NCBI GenBank assembly: GCA_030589895.1
Contig: JAUUZQ010000027.1
Location: 1 to 39,530 of the forward strand
Direction of reading: 5' to 3'
DNA length: 39,530 nucleotides
From: Bacteroidales bacterium
Lineage (GTDB): Bacteria; Bacteroidota; Bacteroidia; Bacteroidales; GCA-2748055
Below are positions 18,464 to 26,432 of this stretch, piece after piece (position 1 is the stretch's first letter; each line of letters begins with the position of its first letter). The notes beneath the pieces were generated by a model. That model was not told the origin of the DNA and did not search any database. It worked only from the letters and a program-made list of their open reading frames with translations. The translations under genes were made by a program, and so were the position numbers.

Positions 18464-20833
18464 CTAAAAATTAAAAGCATAGCTCACTGATGGAATTATC
18501 GGAAAGATACTCACTTGTTTAAGCACTCTGGAATTATTCTCATGTCCGAAGTAGAGGTAGAATGGATTCAGATGATTGTATGCATTATATAATCCAAAGC
18601 TCCATGTCTGCTCACCCCAGTCTTTCTTTTTATGTCTGTTAAGTGCCACATCCAGTCGATGATATGCCGGCTCCCTGAATCCGTTTTTCCCATTATAATA
18701 CTCAACTTCTCTCCAATAGTCATAATAGAATGGATGCGCACCACCCTCCTGAAAAGAGGCATACCTTGCTACCCCAAGTGTAAGTGCTTTCCCCGTTCCA
18801 TAAACCCAGGTTGCACTAATATCTGTTCTATCGCTAAATTTGTACATAGCCACAATAGATATATCATGGCGTCGATCATAAGTATATGGAAATGGCTCTC
18901 CATCGTTCTGATTCTCAAAAAACCGATCAGTTTTGGCTAGTGTATAACCTATCCATCCGGTAAGTTTACCAGCGTCACGGCGGACTAAAAACTCAGCTCC
19001 ATAGGACAATCCATCTCCTATCTCAACTTTATTCTCCCAGTCTTCACCAATTTCAAAAAAGCTTGCTCCTTCTTTATACTCAATAAGGTTACTCATCGTT
19101 TTGTAGAAACCCTCAATGGTTATTGACCATTCATCGTTAAGGTTATATGCTGCTCCAATAGCAGTCTGATATGACTCCTGTGGTGGTATGTCTTTGGTGG
19201 TCGGGAGCCAAATATCAGTTGGTAAGCCAATGGTACTGTTAGTAAGAAGATGAATATATTGCTCCATCCTTGTAAAAGCAGCTTTAATGGATAAATTATC
19301 AGTGATAAGAAAACGTGAACTTATTCTTGGCTGGAGAGAGTTATAAAACTCATCCTGAACAAGAAATGCCGAATAGTGTAATCCCAGGTTAACCAACAAC
19401 CTTTTACCTATCTTAATATTATCTTCAGCATAGATATAAAACTCACTGGAATTTACAATCTCATTTCCAAATTCCATATTAATTGAATCGGTCTCGTACG
19501 TTGAAGAAAAGGCAGTTACACCTGGTTTGAAGTTATGGTATAAATATTTTCCTCCAAATTTTATGGAGTGGTTTGGATTGGGATAATAATCGAAATCAAT
19601 TATCCCTCCAAGATCTTCAATTCCGGAATAGTATTCAAATTCATAAGCAGATACTTTTCTATCGTTGACATAGGAATAGAAATTCTCAAACACGTCAAAC
19701 TTAAAATTGCTGTAGATAAGTGAGACATTGCTGAAAAATTTATTTCCATATATATGATTCCATCTCAATACGGAAGTCACATTTCCCCAATATAGTCCAT
19801 AATCAGATTGTTCAGTATAAATAGAATCATCATTAATATAATCATACTCATTCCTCATAGTTACTTTATCCCTTCCACTATAAGCACTTAAAAATATTCT
19901 GTCTTTATTCGAAAATTTATGATTGATTTTCAAATTGGCATCATAAAAATAATATCCTGCAGTTCCATTATCTCCATTGGCATTATTTACGGCCCTTATC
20001 ACGGGGCGAACAAGTATGTCAAGATAGGTGCGCCGGGCTGAAATGAGGAAAGATGTCTTGTCCTTCACTATCGGTCCCTCCAACAATATTCTGGAGGAAA
20101 TAATACCTATAGATCCACTGCCACTGAACTCTTTCATATTTCCCTCTTTGAGTCTAATGTCTACAACCGATGAGAGTCGTCCACCATAACGGGCAGGAAA
20201 ACCACCTTTTGTAAGAGTTACATTTGATATAGCATCCGGATTAAATACTGAGAAGAATCCGAATAAATGATCAGCATTATAGATTGATACACCATCAAGT
20301 AGTATCAGATTTTGATCCGGTCCACCTCCCCTGACATACATGCCACTGGTCCCTTCTGTTCCAGACTGCACACCCGGCATTAATTGCAAAGCTTTAAAAA
20401 CATCTGCTTCACCTAAAAATACAGGAAGCGCTTTAATCTGCTTTGGAGATAATGTAATGGTACTCATCTGTGAACTCTTTACAATATCACGGGGACGGTT
20501 AGTTGTCACGATAACTTCTTCCAATTCAATACTGGGATCAAGGTCAACAATTATCTGCATATCTTCATTCAGCTCGATAGATTCAATGTAAGAAGTATAC
20601 CCTACATACGAAACTCCGAAATCAATTTGACCTGCTGTAAGTGTCAAGCTATAAAACCCATATTCATTGGAAGTTGTTCCCAATCCGCTGTTTGAATCAA
20701 AAACCGATGCTCCGATTAGTTTTTCTCCGGATGCAGCATCCTGAACAAAACCATTTATGGTATACTTCTGGGCGTTCAGGATTAATGGAAAAAGAATAAT
20801 TATTACAATATTAATACTTCGAAGATGTTTCAT
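18464..20833 (-). CDS. TonB-dependent receptor with carboxypeptidase-like N-domain
   Basis: The 789-residue outer-membrane protein has a signal peptide (1-21, ending LNAQ). A carboxypeptidase-regulatory-like domain (about 22-105) includes TINGFVQDAASGEKLIGASV and SNEYGFYSL. The plug (about 115-235) has MYVRGGGPDQNLILLDGV and KGGFPARYGGRLSSVVD. The rest is a beta-barrel ending SYAFNF with the terminal Phe needed for assembly. It imports a bulky ligand using TonB/ExbBD energy from elsewhere in the genome. The length is shorter than most SusC proteins, and the partner is a DUF4249 protein instead of SusD, so polysaccharide uptake is not implied. The substrate is unknown. Confidence 0.9.
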   Translation of the reverse strand: MKHLRSINIVIIILFPLILNAQKYTINGFVQDAASGEKLIGASVFDSNSGLGTTSNEYGFYSLTLTAGQIDFGVSYVGYTSYIESIELNEDMQIIVDLDPSIELEEVIVTTNRPRDIVKSSQMSTITLSPKQIKALPVFLGEADVFKALQLMPGVQSGTEGTSGMYVRGGGPDQNLILLDGVSIYNADHLFGFFSVFNPDAISNVTLTKGGFPARYGGRLSSVVDIRLKEGNMKEFSGSGSIGIISSRILLEGPIVKDKTSFLISARRTYLDILVRPVIRAVNNANGDNGTAGYYFYDANLKINHKFSNKDRIFLSAYSGRDKVTMRNEYDYINDDSIYTEQSDYGLYWGNVTSVLRWNHIYGNKFFSNVSLIYSNFKFDVFENFYSYVNDRKVSAYEFEYYSGIEDLGGIIDFDYYPNPNHSIKFGGKYLYHNFKPGVTAFSSTYETDSINMEFGNEIVNSSEFYIYAEDNIKIGKRLLVNLGLHYSAFLVQDEFYNSLQPRISSRFLITDNLSIKAAFTRMEQYIHLLTNSTIGLPTDIWLPTTKDIPPQESYQTAIGAAYNLNDEWSITIEGFYKTMSNLIEYKEGASFFEIGEDWENKVEIGDGLSYGAEFLVRRDAGKLTGWIGYTLAKTDRFFENQNDGEPFPYTYDRRHDISIVAMYKFSDRTDISATWVYGTGKALTLGVARYASFQEGGAHPFYYDYWREVEYYNGKNGFREPAYHRLDVALNRHKKKDWGEQTWSFGLYNAYNHLNPFYLYFGHENNSRVLKQVSIFPIIPSVSYAFNF

Positions 20834-20982
20834 AGAATAGATTGTATCATTGGTTGGCTATTGTACTATAACGCTTAAAATGAGAATATGGTTTTGTTTG
20901 TCACAAAAATCATACAAAAAACTTCACTCTTTTCTTACAGGATGAAAAAGAAGTTAAATAGTTATATTTATTTGATAAAATG

Positions 20983-20990
20983 TACTTTTG
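20983..20990 (+). promoter_or_regulatory. Candidate -7 box for rpe
   Basis: TACTTTTG fits the Bacteroidota -7 consensus TAnnTTTG. A transcript starting about seven bases later would begin near 20997, which favours the ATG at 21008 or 21017 over the one at 20996. No -33 TTTG is seen at the usual distance. Confidence 0.35.
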
Positions 20991-21007
20991 TGTAAATGAA
21001 CAGACCT

Positions 21008-21661
21008 ATGAGCAATATGATAGCCCCCTCTATATTGAATGCAGATTTCCTTCATCTAGCTGATGTATTGGAAATGCTGAATGAAAGTGAAGCTGAATTG
21101 ATCCATCTGGATATCATGGATGGACGATTTGTTCCGAACCTGACCTTTGGATTCCCTATTATCAAGCAAATAAAATCAGCGGCCCGCTTACCACTCGACG
21201 TACATCTTATGATTGTAGAGCCTGATAAATACCTGAAGGAGTTCAGAGATGCAGGAGCAGATATTCTGACAGTGCATTATGAGGCATGTGAGAATTTACA
21301 TAAAACCATAGAGCAAATTAAAGAGTTGGGAATGAAACCATCGGTCTCTGTAAAACCTCAAACTGAAGTGTCTGTTCTTGAACCTTACCTCAAGTCGCTC
21401 GACATGGTACTTATCATGAGTGTGAATCCGGGATATGGTGGACAGAAGTTCATGGAAGATTCGTACGAGAGAATTCGTGAGTTGAAAAAAATGATTAATG
21501 CCGCAGGATCCGATACACTCATTCAGGTAGACGGTGGAGTTAGCCTGGATAATATAAAGCAACTTAGTGAAGCCGGAGTGGATGTTTTTGTAGTTGGAAG
21601 TGCAATTTTTCGGGCAGATGACCCTAAGGAGATGATCAGGATGTTAAAAGGGTCCCAATAG
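21008..21661 (+). CDS. rpe: Ribulose-phosphate 3-epimerase
   Basis: The product interconverts ribulose 5-phosphate and xylulose 5-phosphate in the pentose phosphate pathway (cytoplasm). The TIM-barrel motifs are all present: IAPSILNADF at the start, HLDIMDGRFVPNLTFG with its metal-binding His and Asp, DVHLMI, MSVNPGYGGQKF and VDGGV. I chose the Met before SNMIAPSIL (217 residues); an ATG 12 bases upstream (20996) and one nine bases downstream are alternatives. The last three codons and the TAG stop fall inside a dispersed 18-bp palindrome, so the C-terminus (ending Gly-Ser-Gln) is repeat-encoded. The gene is divergent from the TonB receptor gene. Confidence 0.95.
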   Translation: MSNMIAPSILNADFLHLADVLEMLNESEAELIHLDIMDGRFVPNLTFGFPIIKQIKSAARLPLDVHLMIVEPDKYLKEFRDAGADILTVHYEACENLHKTIEQIKELGMKPSVSVKPQTEVSVLEPYLKSLDMVLIMSVNPGYGGQKFMEDSYERIRELKKMINAAGSDTLIQVDGGVSLDNIKQLSEAGVDVFVVGSAIFRADDPKEMIRMLKGSQ

Positions 21662-21670
21662 CTATCGGGA
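21653..21670. repeat. 18-bp dispersed palindrome, copy 1 (overlaps rpe stop)
   Basis: This reads TCCCAATAGCTATCGGGA, one mismatch from the perfect palindrome TCCCGATAGCTATCGGGA. Related copies lie at 24128-24144, 24156-24173 and 27996-28013. It can form a hairpin at the 3' end of the rpe transcript. Confidence 0.75.
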
Positions 21671-21696
21671 GGAAGAATAATGACAGTATCTAACCT

Positions 21697-21744
21697 CATT
21701 GTCGCATTAACTCATTATCGCATTGTCGCATTAACTCATTACCC
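21697..21744 (-). repeat. 8-bp tandem repeat array, locus A
   Basis: Six 8-base units of the type CATTRTCG/CATTAACT fill the gap between the convergent rpe and dehydrogenase genes; the dehydrogenase stop codon lies in the last unit. The reverse complement (AATGCGACAATGCGATAATG-like) is the same unit family as the array at 33411-33482. Confidence 0.75.
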
Positions 21745-22941
21745 CCCCAAATACCCATCCAGATACCCAAACAATTCCGTCAACTTCCCCTCCTTCACAA
21801 TCGTAGCCCTCTCAACAATTCCTTCGCTGTCATCACCCAACAATGATGGAATAACATAAGCAATCAGGGCATTTCCAAAATCTTCAGATGCATTGCGGGG
21901 AAGTTCACCGGGCAGATTATCAACTGCCATAACGGTAATTGCATCTTTGTCAAAGGGATCTTCAGTTTCATTCTGAGTCACTGGATTATATCCATAGATT
22001 GGATCTGCAATAGTTGATGGTTTTATAGTGGAAGGTATCGGTCCGTTTATATCACAGCTGATATCCGCAATCACCTTAATTGGGAAAGCATCCGACCTCA
22101 TATCTACGGCATTTAAAAACTTTGGTGAATCAGGATCCCAAAAATGACAGGCAATAAACAGGTCAGATCGATTCGCATAAGGAAGGAAACTATTTTTGTA
22201 TTCTCCGGGGAATTCCATAAAATGCGGGAAATCAAATTCGCCTCCATCTTTGCGACTGGTATAGTGCCAGGGATCCAGTCTGCAATAAACCGCCTCCTCA
22301 AAAGTCGAATTAAGATATTGTGAAGGATCCACCTCCCTTACACCGGCTTCCTTTAAAATTTCCACTGCACCACCAGCAACTCTTCCTCCACCGGTAAGGA
22401 CAATTCGGGATTTCCCTAATTTTATCTGTTTCAATGTCTCCTTCAGGGCATCCAGATCACTAAGCTGCCATGCAGGTTTCAACTCAAAGGTTTTGTTCCG
22501 CAATCCATATGCTCTCAATCCATTGTATGCTCCAACAATTCCTGCCCATCTGCCAAATGCCACTACCCTTGATTTATCACGTCGGGTAAGGTATTCATAG
22601 TCAATGAGTGTGATATTCTTCCAAACAATCTCCTGCAGTAGCTCTCTGTTATAAGGCTGTTCCTTTGCCGTATGAGAAAAGAAGAGATAGGATTTACCCT
22701 CAACAAGTTCTGGAATATCAACCTCCTTCACTCCTATCATAATCTCACATTCAGAAAGATCATTTGACAGCGTAACTCCTGCAGATCTGTATTCATCATC
22801 AGAATAACATCTATTGGGCGAAGGTTCAACAATAATATTCAATTCAGGATACTTTTTCTGCAATGCAGCACATTGTAAAGGCGTGAAAGGAACGCGCTTG
22901 TCGGGAGGATTTTTTGTTTCCCTGATTACTCCAATGTTCAT
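21739..22941 (-). CDS. Saccharopine dehydrogenase (lysine-forming)-like NAD(P) oxidoreductase
   Basis: The 400-residue protein has an alanine-dehydrogenase/transhydrogenase-type N-terminal domain, starting GVIRETKNPPDKRVPFTP. A Rossmann glycine motif GGGRVAGG lies at 184-191. Stretches such as FGRWAGIVGAYNGLRAYG and DISCDINGPIPST match the LYS1-type NAD-dependent saccharopine dehydrogenases better than alanine dehydrogenase. Lys72 (GVKEVD) and His90 (FFSHTAKEQ) correspond to the catalytic Lys77 and His96 of the yeast enzyme as I recall them. The reaction would be saccharopine to lysine plus 2-oxoglutarate, or a related imino-acid reduction. No other lysine-pathway gene is in the window. It lies 81 bases downstream of the SRPBCC gene. 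Confidence 0.78.
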   Translation of the reverse strand: MNIGVIRETKNPPDKRVPFTPLQCAALQKKYPELNIIVEPSPNRCYSDDEYRSAGVTLSNDLSECEIMIGVKEVDIPELVEGKSYLFFSHTAKEQPYNRELLQEIVWKNITLIDYEYLTRRDKSRVVAFGRWAGIVGAYNGLRAYGLRNKTFELKPAWQLSDLDALKETLKQIKLGKSRIVLTGGGRVAGGAVEILKEAGVREVDPSQYLNSTFEEAVYCRLDPWHYTSRKDGGEFDFPHFMEFPGEYKNSFLPYANRSDLFIACHFWDPDSPKFLNAVDMRSDAFPIKVIADISCDINGPIPSTIKPSTIADPIYGYNPVTQNETEDPFDKDAITVMAVDNLPGELPRNASEDFGNALIAYVIPSLLGDDSEGIVERATIVKEGKLTELFGYLDGYLGG

Positions 22942-23022
22942 ATTATTCCGATTTGTTTCTAAATTAAGGTTAAAAATTGATTTAGCAATTAATCATGAAT
23001 TCCTATCTGTACCGGTCTCTGA

Positions 23023-24030
23023 TTATTTCAGAGGAAAAGCTATCAAAGTTTTCCATTCCATGATATTCTCTGTTTCCATCATGGTCTTCGTGTATACCTC
23101 GAAAGCACTTCCTGTCAATTCAATTTCATTTTCAAGTGCATATTCTGAAAGTGCATCATAGGAGTTCTTAAGATAATCGTATTTCCCAGTATGAATAACA
23201 ATTAAAGCTTTCGTCTCAGTATATTCCCTGGCAAGAATATCACCTGCAGATATGCCTGGTTCATTAATGCTCAAGCCCAATAATGCATGTGAAAAGCCTG
23301 TCTCCTCATCATAATCCAGATAGTGGGCAAAAGGTGGTCCGGCCATTTGCAGATTTTGCCGTCCTGTCTCAGCGAAAAGCTTTGGGAAAAGTTGTCCCAT
23401 CTGCTCAGAAATTTGTTCCATGGTCCCTTCCATTGGAATCACCATAGCATTCATTCCGGGAAACATATCTACATGAATTCCTCCTGTTTTGAAAAGTTTT
23501 GGAGGATCAGCTTCCAACATCTCCTTCAAATTTACCAATCCGGTTTCGAACGAAGTTTTCATGCCACCCGACATCAATGCAAGCATCAATCTGCCAAATG
23601 GATATTTCCCATCAGCAATAAAATCCCAGCTGACATGCGTTCCAATATCAGACTTCTCAAGATGCCATTCTACGACAGAAGGATCGGGATCCTCACCGAA
23701 CCAGATAGATGAGCGTATATACTTACCAAAAATTATCTCTTCAACTTTCATTGTTCCATTACCAATCTTCTCCCCTTCCCAGCTATAAGTTGAGCCAACA
23801 TAATTTTCATTTGGGCTTATCGTAACTTTGGCCTCAGGCTCCGTGGCTATCCAGGGATCCCAGCTTTCCCGATCTGCATACATAGCAGCTGACTGAAATA
23901 CTTCTTCAGGTGCTACTGCAATTTCTACTTCGGCGCTGATAGTTACTGTTGAAGGCATAAAGGCCGGTACAATGATCACAAGTCCGGCAAGTATCATTGT
24001 AAATATTAAAATCCCTTTAAATACTTTCAT
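23023..24030 (-). CDS. Membrane-anchored SRPBCC protein with GyrI-like C-terminal half
   Basis: The 335-residue protein has an N-terminal hydrophobic anchor or signal segment (about residues 5-25). An SRPBCC (polyketide cyclase/START-like) domain follows (about 30-170), with VEIAVAPEEVFQSAAMYADRES at its start and WHLEKSDIGTHVSWDF. The second half (about 180-335) resembles the GyrI-like/AraC effector-binding fold that binds small hydrophobic ligands. This domain pair recurs in Bacteroidota, usually without a known function. Ligand binding in the periplasm or at the membrane is my inference. It is divergent from leuC across a 378-base region. Confidence 0.72.
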   Translation of the reverse strand: MKVFKGILIFTMILAGLVIIVPAFMPSTVTISAEVEIAVAPEEVFQSAAMYADRESWDPWIATEPEAKVTISPNENYVGSTYSWEGEKIGNGTMKVEEIIFGKYIRSSIWFGEDPDPSVVEWHLEKSDIGTHVSWDFIADGKYPFGRLMLALMSGGMKTSFETGLVNLKEMLEADPPKLFKTGGIHVDMFPGMNAMVIPMEGTMEQISEQMGQLFPKLFAETGRQNLQMAGPPFAHYLDYDEETGFSHALLGLSINEPGISAGDILAREYTETKALIVIHTGKYDYLKNSYDALSEYALENEIELTGSAFEVYTKTMMETENIMEWKTLIAFPLK

Positions 24031-24127
24031 GACAATAGTTTTAAGATGGATACTATGATCTTTTAAGTTCTAAATGTACAAAATGAGACGGAGAAATGGA
24101 AAAGGTCCCGCGGGGGAGGTGAAAGAG

Positions 24128-24144
24128 TCCCAATAGTATCGGGA
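24128..24144. repeat. Dispersed palindrome, copy 2
   Basis: TCCCAATAGTATCGGGA, a 17-bp variant of the 18-bp palindrome, followed by GGATGA as in the neighbouring copy. Confidence 0.65.
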
Positions 24145-24155
24145 GGATGAAGGGG

Positions 24156-24173
24156 TCCCGATAGCCATCGGGA
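24156..24173. repeat. Dispersed palindrome, copy 3
   Basis: TCCCGATAGCCATCGGGA, one mismatch from the perfect palindrome. It forms an array with copy 2 and a more degenerate copy beginning near 24105. Confidence 0.7.
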
Positions 24174-24295
24174 GAGAAATTTCGAATTTTAATGTAATAG
24201 GGCAATTCGCTAAGTAATTTACCGAATAATCACTGATTTAGTATTAGTTTAGTATTAAAACAAGGACTGAAAAGTGATTTTTGTAATAAGTTTAT

Positions 24296-24303
24296 TAAAT
24301 TTG
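24296..24303 (+). promoter_or_regulatory. Candidate -7 box for the leu operon
   Basis: TAAATTTG is a perfect match to TAnnTTTG, about 105 bases before the leuC start. The -33 TTG is not at the consensus spacing; a TTTTTG occurs only about 12 bases upstream. This is a tentative call. Confidence 0.35.
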
Positions 24304-24344
24304 CCGCCTACATTTAAACAATTTAAGTGCTGACAGGTTTCACT

Positions 24345-24461
24345 ATGAACTATTATCCTTTGGTTCGAAAATCTTTGATATCAGCAAACTCATTTAAACT
24401 TTCAGCAATTGGCAGGAAAAACATTATTCGACAAGATCTGGGATGCCCATGTGGTGAATGA
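24345..24461 (+). other. 38-codon leader ORF overlapping the leuC start
   Basis: An ATG opens a frame ([15 protein letters not shown] at its start) that reads past the leuC TTG in a different frame and stops 50 bases inside leuC. It has four Leu and four Ile codons but no run of them, so classical attenuation is unproven. Translation of it could affect leuC initiation. Confidence 0.3.
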
Positions 24462-25812
24462 AATCCCTGATGGACCCAGTGTACTGTTTATTGACAAACA
24501 CCTGGTTCATGAAGTAACAAGCCCACAGGCTTTTGCAGGAATTGATGCACGGGGGATAAAAGTATTTCGTCCGGAGCGTACTGTAGCAACACCTGATCAT
24601 AATATACCTACAGTTGATCAGCACCTCAGTATTAAAGATGAACTATCACGATTCCAGGTAAACAAACTGACTGAAAACTGTGAGAAACATGGTGTGACTC
24701 TTTATGGATTAAATCATCCATTCCAGGGTATTGTACATGTAATCGGCCCTGAGCTCGGTATTACACAACCAGGCATGACAATGGTATGTGGGGATAGCCA
24801 CACCTCTACGCATGGTGCATTTGGTAGCGTTGCATTTGGAATTGGAACAAGCGAAGTGGAGATGGTGCTTGCTACACAATGTATCTTGCAACCAAAGCCA
24901 AAGAGAATGCGGATAAATGTAGAAGGAGAACTGGGGAAAGGTGTTAGCGCGAAAGATATAATTCTATATATAATAGCGAAAATCTCAGCCAGTGGCGGCA
25001 CAGGATATTTTATTGAGTTTGCAGGATCAGCAATCAGGAATCTCTCTATGGAGGGAAGAATGACAGTTTGTAACATGAGTATCGAGAGTGGTGCCCGCGG
25101 TGGACTTATAGCACCTGATGATATTACTTTTGAGTATATCAAGGGACGGGAATTTGCTCCAGAAGGTGATGATTTTGACAAAGCAGTTAAGAAGTGGAAA
25201 GAACTTTACACTGAAGATGATGCTGTTTTCGATAAAGAAATTAATTATGATGCTGCAGATATTGCACCCATGATTACCTATGGAACCAATCCTGGAATGG
25301 GCGCAAAAATTAGTGAGCATATTCCTGCCGAGTCAGAAGTGGAACCAGGAAATCTTGCTTCATATAAAAAATCATTAAAATACATGGGATTCGAGGCAGG
25401 TTCTGCTATTGCCGGTAATCCTGTTGACTACATATTTGTTGGCAGTTGTACCAACGGAAGAATAGAAGATTTGAGGGAAGTAGCCAATTTTGTTAAGGGA
25501 CGGAAGAAAGCAGATAGTGTAACTGCATGGATTGTTCCCGGATCGAAACAAGTGGAGAAACAGGCAAATGAAGAAGGAATCACTCAGATTCTTGAGGAGG
25601 CTGGCTTCAAACTTCGTCAGCCTGGATGTTCAGCATGCCTGGCCATGAATGATGATAAAATTCCTGCCGGAAAACTGGCGGTAGCAACTTCAAACAGAAA
25701 TTTCGAAGGAAGACAGGGACCAGGTGCAAGAACAATGCTTGCCAGTCCGCTTACAGCTGCTGCAGCTGCTATTACCGGAGTCATCACCGATCCATCAACA
25801 TTGATAAATTAA
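24409..25812 (+). CDS. leuC: 3-isopropylmalate dehydratase large subunit (TTG start)
   Basis: LeuC with LeuD isomerises 2-isopropylmalate to 3-isopropylmalate, and citramalate to 3-methylmalate in the citramalate route. The 467-residue protein carries the 4Fe-4S ligands Cys347 (GSCTNGR), Cys407 and Cys410 (PGCSAC), plus the [12 protein letters not shown] motif. The Cys numbering is identical to E. coli LeuC as I recall it, which supports the chosen start. That start is TTG: an in-frame stop lies at 24376-24378, no ATG lies between, and the next in-frame ATG is far downstream. It is the first gene of leuC-leuD-cimA-leuB, with leuD 14 bases on. Confidence 0.95.
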   Translation: MAGKTLFDKIWDAHVVNEIPDGPSVLFIDKHLVHEVTSPQAFAGIDARGIKVFRPERTVATPDHNIPTVDQHLSIKDELSRFQVNKLTENCEKHGVTLYGLNHPFQGIVHVIGPELGITQPGMTMVCGDSHTSTHGAFGSVAFGIGTSEVEMVLATQCILQPKPKRMRINVEGELGKGVSAKDIILYIIAKISASGGTGYFIEFAGSAIRNLSMEGRMTVCNMSIESGARGGLIAPDDITFEYIKGREFAPEGDDFDKAVKKWKELYTEDDAVFDKEINYDAADIAPMITYGTNPGMGAKISEHIPAESEVEPGNLASYKKSLKYMGFEAGSAIAGNPVDYIFVGSCTNGRIEDLREVANFVKGRKKADSVTAWIVPGSKQVEKQANEEGITQILEEAGFKLRQPGCSACLAMNDDKIPAGKLAVATSNRNFEGRQGPGARTMLASPLTAAAAAITGVITDPSTLIN

Positions 25813-25826
25813 TTGAGTGCATAATT

Positions 25827-26420
25827 ATGGCAAGAGATAAATTCAATACTGTACAATCATCGGCAGTCCCACTGCCAATTGAGAATGTAGATACTGACCA
25901 GATCATTCCGGCCAGGTTTTTAAAAGCAACTACAAGAGATGGTTTTGGTGAAAACCTATTCCGCGATTGGAGATTTACAAATAGTAATGAGCCAAAAACT
26001 GACTTTATCCTCAACGATAACACTTACAAGGGTTCAATCCTGGTTTGTGGAAAAAACTTTGGAAGTGGATCCAGCAGAGAACATGCTGCATGGGCCATCT
26101 ACGATTATGGGTTTAAAGTTGTGGTATCCAGCTTCTTTGCTGATATTTTTAAAAACAATGCTCTGAACAATGGTTTGTTGCCAGTTCAGGTATCTGAAGC
26201 ATTCCTCAGCGAGCTTTTTGAACTTATTGCCAGTGACCCCAAAACAGTCATAGAAGTAAATCTCGGGAAACAAGAGATTTCAATTCTCTCTTCAGGAAAA
26301 TCTGAAAAATTTGATATCAGCTCATATAAAAAAGAGTGTATGATAAACGGATACGACGATATCGATTATCTCCTGAACATTAAAGATCAGATCGAAACTT
26401 TTGAAAAAAGTAGCATCTAA
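25827..26420 (+). CDS. leuD: 3-isopropylmalate dehydratase small subunit
   Basis: The 197-residue swivel-domain subunit starts [19 protein letters not shown], the family's N-terminal signature. It carries [12 protein letters not shown], which binds substrate through Ser and Arg. The length is normal. It forms the dehydratase with LeuC. It is 14 bases from leuC and 12 bases from the synthase gene, so these three are clearly one operon. Confidence 0.95.
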   Translation: MARDKFNTVQSSAVPLPIENVDTDQIIPARFLKATTRDGFGENLFRDWRFTNSNEPKTDFILNDNTYKGSILVCGKNFGSGSSREHAAWAIYDYGFKVVVSSFFADIFKNNALNNGLLPVQVSEAFLSELFELIASDPKTVIEVNLGKQEISILSSGKSEKFDISSYKKECMINGYDDIDYLLNIKDQIETFEKSSI

Positions 26421-26432
26421 AATATCCAAACC

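Larger units (their letters stand above)
24031..24408. promoter_or_regulatory. Divergent intergenic region upstream of leuC
   Basis: This 378-base stretch separates the SRPBCC gene (minus) from leuC (plus). At 24101-24177 it holds three successive degenerate copies of the GGGTCCC...ATCGGGAGGATGA palindromic unit. An A/T-rich stretch with a candidate -7 box (24296-24303) follows. A leader of roughly 100 bases then contains an ATG (24345) opening a 38-codon frame that overlaps the leuC start out of frame. I see no T-box or known riboswitch. Regulation of the leu operon probably resides here. Confidence 0.5.
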
